A DNA stretch of 11,069 nt from Candidatus Brevibacterium intestinigallinarum (GCA_019117325.1 DWZY01000280.1:1-11069), one strand, 5' to 3'. Numbered from the stretch's first letter, positions 1-6,509 are shown. Numbers and translations: made by a program. The notes: a model not told the origin generated them from the sequence alone.

Positions 1-1604
1 ATGGGTCGCAGCCCCAGCAGTACGGTGCGCCGGCTGAGCAGCAGTACGGCTCCCAGCCCCAGGCCTATGGCTCGCAGGGCCAGGCCTACGGTGAGCCCGC
101 CGCGGCCTCGGCGGCACCGGCACCCGACGCCGTCGCCCAGACGGAGCAGGGTGCGGCGCAGGCGCAGGTCCTCAGTGGCGCCTCGGAGGCGCCGGCCGGC
201 ACCGATCCGGACGAGACGGCTCGCTTCTCGCCCGTCCAGGACGAGGCCGCCGACGCCGAGCAGAGCACCGCCGACGGCCAGGCCTACCTGGGCCGCGAGT
301 CCGCGTCCGCGCCGGCTCACGCCCAGTCCGAGCCCACCCAGGCCTTCGCCGCTGGCGCCTTCGGCACGCCGGAGTCCTCGCCGCTGCCGGTCGACGAGAC
401 CGCTGGCGCGCAGGATTCCCTGGGTGCACAGGATCCGCTGGCCGCGCAGGATCCGCTGGGTGCGGACACCGCTCCCGAGGCCGCGGACCAGTCCGCGTTC
501 TCCTCACACGAGGACGCGGAGACTCCGATGGATGCATCCTTCGGTTCCGAGGTCGGTGAGACGGACGAGTCGTTCGGCCAGACCGCGTCGTACGGAGACA
601 CATCGCCGTACGGTGACACCGCGCTGGCGGGCGAGACGGCACTGGGTGGCGAGACGGCAGCCTCCGGCGAGGCCGCACCCGCCGCGACGGGGCCCTACGT
701 CACCGAGGACACCGTGGGCGCCGAGCCCTCGGCTGAGACCTGGGCCGACACGACGACCAACGGATCGTACGAGGCGCAGTCGGTCGACGTTCAGTCCACC
801 GACGCGCAGTCCTCCGACGCTCAGCCAGCGGGGGAGTCTGTCGCAGAGGAGTCGGCGGCGGACGAGCAGGCAGCCGACGCGCTGACTGCAGACTCACTGG
901 CAGCAGACGCGCCGGCGGCGGATGACCGTACGGCCGATGAGCCGTTCGGGGCTCAGCAGGTGTCGGACTCGCAGGTCACGGACTCGCAGGTCACGGACTC
1001 GCAGGCGGCTGACTCGCAGGCCCAGGCACCGTTCATCGCGGCGCAGCCCGCGTACGGTGAGCAGCCGGAGGACTCGGCAGCAGGCGACCAGGTTTCGGCC
1101 GACCAGGCTGTGACTGGCCAGCGTGCTGACGACCCGGCGGCTGACCAGTCCTCCGCTGTCCAGGCAGCCGATCAGCCTGCCACCGACCAGTCCGTCACGG
1201 ACCAGCCCGCCACCGACCAGGCCGCCGGCGCACACGTCCGCGGCGACGAGCAGGGCGAGTCGGAGAACGAGCCCACGCAGTGGTTCCAGATGGGTGCCGG
1301 AGCCTCGGGTGCGGCGGCGACCGCGGAAGGCGCGGCAACCGACTCCACCGCTGCGGCCTCGGACTACGACGCGACGCAGGGGGAGCCCACGCAGGCGTTC
1401 AACCCGGTCGCCTCGAAGATGTTCTGGTTCGCCGTGCCGGAGCCCCGCCCCGCGGTGGACCCGGTGACCGGCCAGGAGGTCTTCACCGTCACGCCCAACC
1501 AGTGGTTCCTGGCGCTCGAGGATCACGGGTCCTTCTTCAAGGTCCGCGACGACTCCGGCCAGGAGGGCTACCTCAACAACGTGGAGCGCATCGTTCGCGG
1601 CTGA
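1..1604 (+). CDS. Ala/Asp/Gln-rich low-complexity repeat protein with C-terminal globular domain (5'-partial)
   Basis: The reading frame is open from the first complete codon at position 3 to the TGA at 1602-1604, so the start lies outside the window; an internal ATG at 528 is unlikely to be the real start because the same composition runs through it. The visible N-terminal part is Gln/Tyr/Gly-rich (QQYG, QAYG repeats). About 400 residues of acidic Ala/Asp/Ser/Gln/Thr repeats follow, including three sets of tandem repeats. The last 61 residues (from Met at 1419) look folded, with many aromatics (FWF, NQWF, SFFKV, GYLNN) and an SH3-like strand pattern. Four [DE]-x-T-x-x-F motifs (DETARF, SEPTQAF, NEPTQWF, GEPTQAF) are spread through the disordered part. 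No signal peptide or membrane segment lies in the visible portion. I do not recognise the family. An envelope-associated or scaffold protein is only a guess. Confidence 0.85.
   Translation, partial: GSQPQQYGAPAEQQYGSQPQAYGSQGQAYGEPAAASAAPAPDAVAQTEQGAAQAQVLSGASEAPAGTDPDETARFSPVQDEAADAEQSTADGQAYLGRESASAPAHAQSEPTQAFAAGAFGTPESSPLPVDETAGAQDSLGAQDPLAAQDPLGADTAPEAADQSAFSSHEDAETPMDASFGSEVGETDESFGQTASYGDTSPYGDTALAGETALGGETAASGEAAPAATGPYVTEDTVGAEPSAETWADTTTNGSYEAQSVDVQSTDAQSSDAQPAGESVAEESAADEQAADALTADSLAADAPAADDRTADEPFGAQQVSDSQVTDSQVTDSQAADSQAQAPFIAAQPAYGEQPEDSAAGDQVSADQAVTGQRADDPAADQSSAVQAADQPATDQSVTDQPATDQAAGAHVRGDEQGESENEPTQWFQMGAGASGAAATAEGAATDSTAAASDYDATQGEPTQAFNPVASKMFWFAVPEPRPAVDPVTGQEVFTVTPNQWFLALEDHGSFFKVRDDSGQEGYLNNVERIVRG
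408..461 (+). repeat. 3 x 18-bp in-frame tandem repeat
   Basis: Three consecutive 18-bp units encode AQDSLG, AQDPLA and AQDPLG inside the low-complexity protein. The units differ at a few positions, some of them changing residues, as expected of an older slippage expansion. Confidence 0.85.
966..1025 (+). repeat. 4 x 15-bp in-frame tandem repeat
   Basis: Four units of 15 bp start with GACTCGCAG and encode DSQVT, DSQVT, DSQAA and DSQAQ. The first two units are identical at nucleotide level, which suggests recent duplication by slippage or recombination. Confidence 0.9.
1170..1229 (+). repeat. 4 x 15-bp in-frame DQ pentapeptide repeat
   Basis: Four units encode DQPAT, DQSVT, DQPAT and DQAAG. 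The 15-bp period matches that of the upstream DSQVT repeat, so both probably belong to one diverged pentapeptide array with spacing D(S)Q every five residues. Confidence 0.85.
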
Positions 1605-1647
1605 TTCACCTCCGCTGCGACGCCGGGGCATCACCCGGCGCTCCCAC

Positions 1648-1684
1648 ACCGCACCCGCTCGGCCGATGGCCGGGCGGGTGCGGT
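1648..1684 (+). terminator. Strong hairpin terminator after the repeat protein
   Basis: The arms 1648-1664 and 1668-1684 pair over 17 bp, including one T-G wobble, around a GAT loop. No U-tract follows, which is common for actinobacterial terminators. A second perfect hairpin lies just upstream: CGCCGGG at 1621-1627 with CCCGGCG at 1634-1640. The tandem pair would separate the upstream gene from the Tad operon. Confidence 0.8.
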
Positions 1685-1748
1685 CGTCTGGAGACTCTCC
1701 ATTGGTGCGATGCGACCGCGTGCGTCCGTAACCCCGTGCGCGCGGCGA

Positions 1749-1840
1749 CTGTGGACGGACGGCGACGTCCACGACCACTCGAGGTCACAGGCGCGGCCTC
1801 TCACCTCCGACTGTCCACAGGTGGCGAAGGCCGGTATCGC
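1749..1840 (+). promoter_or_regulatory. Candidate promoter/operator of the Tad assembly operon
   Basis: The 8-mer CTGTGGAC at 1749-1756 and its exact reverse complement GTCCACAG at 1813-1820 form a spaced inverted repeat in the otherwise gene-free 1605-1869 interval. The forward copy reads TGTCCACAG (1812-1820) and is followed 15 nt later by ATCGC (1836-1840). The same arrangement recurs upstream of the pilin gene at 6383-6411. Read as a promoter, TGTCCA and TATCGC would be hexamers 17 nt apart, about 30 nt upstream of the ssd ATG. The 9-mer also resembles an actinobacterial DnaA box (TTGTCCACA, 8 of 9). Function is inferred. Confidence 0.4.
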
Positions 1841-1869
1841 TTCGGCACGGGCTCGCGCACAGTGTCCCC

Positions 1870-2907
1870 ATGACCCGGATCGCACTGCTCACGCAGCTTC
1901 CCAGCCTCGTCGATCAGTGCTCGGCGCTGGCGGACGGGATCGGCATCGCGCTCTCGGTGGCCGCGCCCGGCACCGGCGGCTGGCAGGACGCGGCGCTGGT
2001 CCTGCTGGGGGAGGACGTCACCCAGCCGCCGCGCGGCATCACCGCCCCCACGGTCCTCATCGCCGCGGATGACGCGTCGTCCGCCGCGCGCACCTCCGTC
2101 GACGCCTACGCAGCCGCAGCCCGGCTGGGCGCGGACCAGGTCGCGATCCTGCCCGCAGCCGCCGAGTGGCTCGTCCAGCGGATGATCGCCGCCGTCGAAC
2201 CGCCCGTCGCCGCCGCCACGACGGTGGGGATCATTCCCGGCTGCGGCGGTGCCGGCGCCACCGTCCTGGCCGCCGCCCTGGCCGTCGAGGCCCAGCGGAC
2301 CGGCCTGCGGACCGTCCTGGTCGACGGCGACCCCCTGGGTGGCGGCATCGACCTGGTCCTGGGCGCCGAGGCCGCTGCCGGCCTGCGCTGGCCCGCCCTG
2401 GCCGCCTCGAAGGGCAGCCTGCGCCCGTCGATGCTCGTCGAGACACTGCCGCGCGTCGATGACCTCGCGTTCCTGTCGTGGGATCGGACGGACGCGCTCG
2501 ACCCGACCGCACAGGTGCTCGATTCCGTCTTGGGGGCCGCCCAGCAGGCCTTCGAGTTCGTCGTCGTGGACCTGCCCCGGCACGCGAGCGGCCCCGCAGT
2601 GCGCGCCTGCCACCACGTGCAGGTCGTCATCCCCGCCCGCGTGCGCGCCGCGGTGGGAGCCGCGCGTGTGGCGAGCCGCATCCGCTCCACTCACCACACG
2701 GTTGGTGCCGTCGTGCGCCAGGACGACCGCGCGAGCCTGCCCGCCCAACAGGTGGCCGACGCCGTGGGACTGCCGCTCACCGCGCAGCTGCAGACGGACC
2801 GCGGCCTCTCCGCCCGCGTGGACCGCGGCGAGTCCCTCCCGGTGCGCCGCTCGTCCCTGGCCGCCACTGCCTCCCGCCTCATCGACGCGTGGTTCCCCGA
2901 CCGATGA
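1870..2907 (+). CDS. ssd: Ssd/CpaE-like MinD-family P-loop protein of the Tad cluster
   Basis: This 345-residue protein matches the actinobacterial CpaE-like clade (Rv3660c/Ssd type) that heads Tad clusters and is thought to localise the apparatus or affect septum placement. Residues 1-115 form an N-terminal receiver-like region. A P-loop-like GCGGAGAT follows at 124-131, then VDGDPLGGG with D152 and D154 (MinD/ParA switch region), and FEFVVVDLP with D234 as Walker B. Both lysines of the MinD deviant Walker A (GKGGxGKT) are replaced, by Cys125 and Ala130, so normal ATP hydrolysis is doubtful. I chose the ATG at 1870; no clear Shine-Dalgarno sequence precedes it, so the message may be leaderless or weakly initiated. 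Its stop overlaps the tadA start (ATGA), indicating translational coupling. Family assignment is firm; the cellular role is inferred from relatives. Confidence 0.9.
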   Translation: MTRIALLTQLPSLVDQCSALADGIGIALSVAAPGTGGWQDAALVLLGEDVTQPPRGITAPTVLIAADDASSAARTSVDAYAAAARLGADQVAILPAAAEWLVQRMIAAVEPPVAAATTVGIIPGCGGAGATVLAAALAVEAQRTGLRTVLVDGDPLGGGIDLVLGAEAAAGLRWPALAASKGSLRPSMLVETLPRVDDLAFLSWDRTDALDPTAQVLDSVLGAAQQAFEFVVVDLPRHASGPAVRACHHVQVVIPARVRAAVGAARVASRIRSTHHTVGAVVRQDDRASLPAQQVADAVGLPLTAQLQTDRGLSARVDRGESLPVRRSSLAATASRLIDAWFPDR

Positions 2908-4169
2908 GCACACCCGAGATCCCGACCCCGCCGGAGCCAGCCTCGTCCGCGGCGCCCACCTCATCCACGCACCCAGCCTCATCCGCGGCCCCCACAGCTC
3001 CCGGCGACGCCGCCTGGCTCGACCCGGCCCTCGTCGCGCAGATCCGCAGCGACCTCCTCGACCACCCCGGCCCCCTCACGGAGACAGCGGTCGCCGCCGC
3101 AGTTCGCCGTTCGGGTCGTGTGCTGGGCTCAGCCGCACTGCCGGAGCTCGTCGCCCGCCTGACCGCGCAGCTCTCCGGAGCCGGGCCGCTCCAGCCCCTG
3201 CTCGATCGGCCCGGCGTGACGGACGTGTTCGTCAACGGTCCGCGCGACGTGTGGGCCGACTTCGGCGACGGCCTCGTGCCGGTGCCCCTGAGCCTCGGTG
3301 CGGAGTCGGATGTCCGGGCGCTCGCGGTCCGGCTGGCGGCCTCGGGCGGTCGCAGGCTGGACGACTCGTCGCCGCTGGTCGACGTCCGGCTGCCGGACGG
3401 GATCCGCGTGAACGCGGTGATCCCGCCGCTGTCCGGCGACGTGACGGTCCTGAGCTTCCGCATCCCCCGGCCGCTCGCCTTCAGCCTGGAGGACCTGGTG
3501 CGGGACGGGTTCGTCCCGGCCCCGCTCGTCACCCTCATCGCCGAGGCCGTCTCCCGCCGCGCCAACCTCCTCATATCCGGGGGCACGGGCTCCGGGAAGA
3601 CCGTGCTGCTGGGCGCGATGCTGTCCGCCACCCCCGAGCGCCACCGCCTCCTCATCGTCGAGGACTCCCGCGAGCTGGCCGTCGACCACCCCCACGTGGT
3701 GCAGCTGTCCGCCCGCCAGGCGAACGTCGAGGGCGTGGGCGAGGTGCCGCTCACCACACTCGTGCGCAACGCCCTGCGGATGCGGCCGGACCGCCTGGTC
3801 GTGGGCGAGGTGCGCGGCGCCGAGGTCCGCGACATGCTCACCGCCCTCAACACCGGGCACGAGGGCGGCTGCGCCACCATCCACGCGAACACCTGCGCCG
3901 CCGTGCCCGCCCGCCTCGAGGCGCTGGGGGCGCTCGCCGGCATGAGTGCCGCGGCTGTCCACGCGCAGACCGCCACCGCGATCGACCTGCTGCTGCACAT
4001 CCGTCGCGATGCCGCCGGCCCCGGTCGGCGTGGAATCGCCGAGGTCGCAGTCCCCGTGCTCGTCGACGACCGGGTCCGCACGCAGCCGGTCTGGGATCGG
4101 GACGCCGGGTTCCACCCGGACGGCGTCGCCGCCCTGCAGCGCACCTTCGCAGCGAAGGCGCCGTCGTGA
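2904..4169 (+). CDS. tadA: TadA/CpaF-family pilus assembly ATPase
   Basis: This 421-residue cytoplasmic secretion ATPase would power pilin polymerisation. The first 35 residues are a Pro/Ser/Ala-rich disordered leader with repeats. The N-terminal domain follows (GAGPLQPLL, VTDVFVNGP, then DGIRVNAVIPPLS). The catalytic core has Walker A GGTGSGKT at 226-233, an Asp-box-like IVEDSRELA, Walker B RLVVGEVRG at 297-305 with Glu302, and the His-box GCATIHANT with His327. All catalytic motifs are intact. The start ATG at 2904 overlaps the ssd stop. The downstream tadB starts 10 nt after its stop. Length and motifs fit the actinobacterial 'helicase/secretion neighborhood' ATPase clade. Confidence 0.96.
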   Translation: MSTPEIPTPPEPASSAAPTSSTHPASSAAPTAPGDAAWLDPALVAQIRSDLLDHPGPLTETAVAAAVRRSGRVLGSAALPELVARLTAQLSGAGPLQPLLDRPGVTDVFVNGPRDVWADFGDGLVPVPLSLGAESDVRALAVRLAASGGRRLDDSSPLVDVRLPDGIRVNAVIPPLSGDVTVLSFRIPRPLAFSLEDLVRDGFVPAPLVTLIAEAVSRRANLLISGGTGSGKTVLLGAMLSATPERHRLLIVEDSRELAVDHPHVVQLSARQANVEGVGEVPLTTLVRNALRMRPDRLVVGEVRGAEVRDMLTALNTGHEGGCATIHANTCAAVPARLEALGALAGMSAAAVHAQTATAIDLLLHIRRDAAGPGRRGIAEVAVPVLVDDRVRTQPVWDRDAGFHPDGVAALQRTFAAKAPS

Positions 4170-4179
4170 GGGGCGCACC

Positions 4180-4998
4180 ATGATCGGCATCCTGCTGGCC
4201 GGAGCGGCCGCCATCGCAGGCTTCCTCCTGCTAACCGGCAGCCCCGCGCGCAGACGACTGCGCGAGTTGGTGGGCGCCGGTGCGCAGGCCGATCGGCACG
4301 GTCGGGCCAGTGGCGGTGACCAGACCAGAAGCGGTGGAGGGCTGGGTGACCGGGCACGGGTGGGTGGCCGGGCACGGCTGGGTGACGGCGCGCGGCCAGG
4401 TGCGGCGGCCTCGGGGGCGGGTCCGGCGTCGGGTCCGGCCTCGGCAGACCAGGCGGACGCCGACCCGCACCGCGCCATCGCCGTCATCGACCGAGCCGCC
4501 GCGCTGCTGCGGATCGGCCTGCCGCCCGCGACCGTGACGATCCAGCTGGCCGAGGTGAGCGACCCCGATCTGGCGGCCGTGCTGACCCGCGTGTCGCGGT
4601 CGATGAACCTGGGCGATGCCCCGGACGTCGCGTTCGCGCGGCACGCGGGCGCGCTGCCGGGACCGCTCGAGCAGGTGCTGACCGGCATGGGGTCCGTGTG
4701 GGCGGTCGCGGAGTCCGCAGGTGCCCCCGCGGCGGACGTGCTGGAGCGCTACGCACGGTCCCGACGCGAGATCGCCGAGGCCGAACGCGAGCGCGCCGTC
4801 GCCCTCGCCGGCCCGCAGGCCACCGTCACCGTCCTCACGTGGCTGCCCGCGGCAGGGCTGGGTCTTGCCCTGCTCATCGGCGCGGATCCGCTGGCGCTGC
4901 TGGGCTCGCCCGTGGGGCTCGTGTCGATCGGGTCGGGGGTCGTCCTCCTTGCGCTCGGCAGGCTGTGGATGCGGCGGATGCTGGAGGGCGCCCGATGA
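4180..4998 (+). CDS. tadB: TadB-like inner-membrane platform protein (T2SSF domain)
   Basis: This 272-residue membrane protein should form, with TadC, the platform on which TadA acts. It has an N-terminal membrane segment (about 3-19) and a Gly/Ala/Arg-rich linker (about 31-95) with short internal repeats. A T2SSF-type cytoplasmic helical domain follows from about 97 (AIAVIDRAAALLRIGLPPA, then GSVWAVAESAGAPAADVLERYA), and then two C-terminal hydrophobic segments (about 216-235 and 243-261). The ATG at 4180 is preceded by GAGGGG at 4168-4173, six bases away, which decides the start. The stop overlaps the tadC start. The linker is long and of biased composition compared with the tightly packed domain that follows. 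Confidence 0.9.
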   Translation: MIGILLAGAAAIAGFLLLTGSPARRRLRELVGAGAQADRHGRASGGDQTRSGGGLGDRARVGGRARLGDGARPGAAASGAGPASGPASADQADADPHRAIAVIDRAAALLRIGLPPATVTIQLAEVSDPDLAAVLTRVSRSMNLGDAPDVAFARHAGALPGPLEQVLTGMGSVWAVAESAGAPAADVLERYARSRREIAEAERERAVALAGPQATVTVLTWLPAAGLGLALLIGADPLALLGSPVGLVSIGSGVVLLALGRLWMRRMLEGAR

Positions 4999-5741
4999 TC
5001 GTCGTGCTCCTCATCGTCGGCTGCGTGGTCGCGGGCGTCGCGCTGCTGAGTCGGGCGCCGCAGCGGGGTCGGCTCGCGCGGCTTGCGGGGACGAGTGGTG
5101 GGGGAGACGCGGGGCAGGGCAGTGCAGGTGGGCACGGCCTCGGCAGTGGCAGCGTCGGTGGGCGTGACCTCGGCACGAAGGACGGTAGGCCTGGTGCAGT
5201 CACGGGTGGCAGCTCTCGTAGTGGGGCAGGCAAGATCGAGTCCGGTGCGGCGGGAACCTCGGCCGTGGACGACCTCGCATTCGACCTGGATCTCGTTGCG
5301 GTGTGCCTGCAGGCGGGCCTGCCGGTCGGACGGGCGCTCGAGCACGCGACGCGAGCCGCAGGCGACAGGTCCGGGTTGGGCCAGATCGCCCGAGCGGCAC
5401 GGTGGGGACTCGACGACCTCCGGTGGGAGGAGACCACGGGAGGTGCGGCGGGTGATGGCGTCGCAGGTGAGAGTCCTGCGGCACGAGCTCTGGCCTCGGT
5501 GGTGGCGGTCATTCGGTTCTCCGCGCGGACGGGAGTCGCGCTGGCACCGCTGCTGCAGTCGCACGCGGACGAGCTGCGGCGCGGCGAGCACCGCAGACGA
5601 CAGATCGCAGCTGCGCGGCTGGGCGTCATGCTCGTGCTGCCGCTGGGCGTGTGCGTGCTGCCGGCGTTCGTCCTGCTGGGCGTCGTCCCGGTGCTCCTGA
5701 CACTGGTGAGCGGTCTGGGGCCCGCGTTCGGGGGAGTCTGA
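4995..5741 (+). CDS. tadC: TadC-like inner-membrane platform protein (T2SSF domain)
   Basis: This 248-residue protein is the second platform subunit. It begins with a membrane segment (about 2-18), followed by a Gly/Ser-rich linker (about 31-89). A T2SSF-like domain starts near 91 with DLAFDLDLVAVCLQAGLPVG and contains the FSARTGVALAPLLQSHADEL helix. The C-terminus (about 209-240) is strongly hydrophobic and could form one or two membrane passes. The ATG at 4995 overlaps the TadB stop in an ATGA arrangement, so translation is likely coupled. The architecture mirrors TadB, consistent with an old duplication and with both acting as one complex. No strong terminator hairpin was found right after it. 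Confidence 0.9.
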   Translation: MIVVLLIVGCVVAGVALLSRAPQRGRLARLAGTSGGGDAGQGSAGGHGLGSGSVGGRDLGTKDGRPGAVTGGSSRSGAGKIESGAAGTSAVDDLAFDLDLVAVCLQAGLPVGRALEHATRAAGDRSGLGQIARAARWGLDDLRWEETTGGAAGDGVAGESPAARALASVVAVIRFSARTGVALAPLLQSHADELRRGEHRRRQIAAARLGVMLVLPLGVCVLPAFVLLGVVPVLLTLVSGLGPAFGGV

Positions 5742-5904
5742 GGGCGGGGGATTCTGGCGTCGGGGGCGCTAGACGTCGGGGACTCGGACTCAGAGCCCTT
5801 CACATGAGGGACGTGATATCCGGGGTCGTCGACTTCTGGAGATTCTGAGTGCGGAACACGCGGAGCGACTGGATCGATACTGTGGTGCCGGTGGGGCGGT
5901 CGGT

Positions 5905-5937
5905 TCCACTGCGGACCTGTCCGGACTTGTGGAGGAG
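5905..5937 (+). promoter_or_regulatory. Hairpin overlapping the ribosome binding site of the small acidic gene
   Basis: TCCAC at 5905-5909 can pair with GTGGA at 5929-5933, and CGGAC at 5912-5916 lies opposite GTCCG at 5919-5923 inside it. The 3' arm runs into the Shine-Dalgarno sequence GGAGGAG (5931-5937), nine bases upstream of the ATG at 5947. This could partly hide the ribosome binding site, but the stem is short. A possible promoter lies upstream (GGAACA at 5853-5858, GATACT at 5876-5881, spacing 17); it is weak evidence only. Nothing else was recognised in 5742-5904. Confidence 0.3.
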
Positions 5938-5946
5938 ACGCACACG

Positions 5947-6261
5947 ATGGCACGAACGATCACGATGTACGACCGGTACGGGCAGGAAACCTCGGCCGAG
6001 GCATCGCTCGAGGGATTCATGGAGCTCTACGACTCGGTCGCGCAGGTGGGCCGCGATGAGGACTGGCGCGATGTCTTCATGACGGATTCCGATGAGTGGA
6101 ACCTCAACGTCAACCCGGATGCCATCACCTTCGAGAACGTCGAGGAGGGTGGCGAGTTCGAGTCGTCGCAGGCGCCTGATCGCGAGACGGTCCGCGTGCT
6201 TGCAGACCTGTTCCTCCGCGGTGACCTCGACGCGATCCGCGAGCGACTCAGCCCGGCTTGA
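5947..6261 (+). CDS. Small highly acidic protein of unknown function
   Basis: This is a 104-residue soluble protein with no signal peptide or membrane segment. I count 25 Asp/Glu against 9 Arg, and no Lys, His or Cys, giving a net charge near -16. It starts with a likely beta strand (RTITMYDRYGQE) followed by a helix (LEGFMELYDSV), has a tryptophan-containing middle (EDWRDVFM, DEWNLNV), and ends in a helix (VRVLADLFLRGDLDAIRERL). The ATG at 5947 is chosen over an in-frame GTG at 5929 because GGAGGAG sits at ideal spacing before it. The gene has its own terminator and lies between the two halves of a Tad cluster. Its GC content is about 63% by hand count, visibly lower than the flanking genes. 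Size and charge resemble small immunity proteins, but no toxin partner is adjacent; function unknown. Confidence 0.85.
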   Translation: MARTITMYDRYGQETSAEASLEGFMELYDSVAQVGRDEDWRDVFMTDSDEWNLNVNPDAITFENVEEGGEFESSQAPDRETVRVLADLFLRGDLDAIRERLSPA

Positions 6262-6299
6262 GAACCAGACTCATCTTGACCTGACAGCCGAGCTCGACG

Positions 6300-6331
6300 C
6301 GGCCTGTGGCGCACTGATGCGTCACAGGCCG
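6300..6331 (+). terminator. Hairpin terminator after the small acidic gene
   Basis: The 13-base arms 6300-6312 (starting CGGCCTGTGG) and 6319-6331 (ending CACAGGCCG) pair with one G-T wobble around the loop ACTGAT. A weakly T-containing stretch (TTCGTGTG) follows. It lies 39 nt after the stop codon, which supports separate transcription of the acidic gene and the pilin genes. Confidence 0.8.
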
Positions 6332-6382
6332 TTCGTGTGCATGGGAGAGGTGCGCACGCGTGGAGGTGGAATCCGTCCGTGG

Positions 6383-6411
6383 TGTCCACAGCCCTTCCAC
6401 GTCCCAATCGC
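6383..6411 (+). promoter_or_regulatory. Second copy of the bipartite Tad motif, candidate pilin-operon promoter/operator
   Basis: TGTCCACAG at 6383-6391 is followed by ATCGC at 6407-6411. The order and 15-nt gap are identical to the copy upstream of ssd (1812-1840). If TGTCCA and AATCGC are promoter hexamers, the spacing is 17 and transcription would start about 110 nt before the pilin ATG. The surrounding bases differ between the copies, so this is not simply a duplicated segment. Confidence 0.4.
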
Positions 6412-6437
6412 AGCCCGCTGATCGGGTCCACTCTCGT

Positions 6438-6509
6438 GGCACGGCAAACCACTCGGTTGCCGTGCCCGGCGGGAGGTCCTCGCGGGGCGGAGGCGGGGGA
6501 GGCCCCGCC
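6438..6509 (+). promoter_or_regulatory. Two successive hairpins in the pilin mRNA leader
   Basis: The first is a perfect 10-bp inverted repeat, GGCACGGCAA (6438-6447) with TTGCCGTGCC (6457-6466), loop of 9. The second is GGCGGGG (6492-6498) with CCCCGCC (6503-6509), a GC-only stem with a four-base loop. It ends a few bases before the GAAGG ribosome binding site (6516-6520). They could act as an attenuator, a 5' stabiliser of the abundant pilin mRNA, or a translation control element. Confidence 0.45.

Noticed and set aside
528..1604. Internal ATG 528 as the start of a separate gene
   Set aside because: The same frame is open from position 3 with the same composition and motifs, and no ribosome binding site precedes 528.
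894..1778. Minus-strand open frame of 294 codons
   Set aside because: It is antisense to the repeat protein and runs through its terminator hairpins; the product is Arg/Val/Gly-rich, typical of GC-rich antisense frames.
2249..4183. Plus-strand frame of 644 codons overlapping ssd and tadA
   Set aside because: It is an out-of-frame reading of two well-supported genes and gives a Pro/Arg/Ala-rich product without motifs.
2879..4375. Minus-strand frame of 498 codons across tadA and the tadB start
   Set aside because: Antisense to tadA, whose Walker A, Walker B and His-box motifs prove the coding strand.
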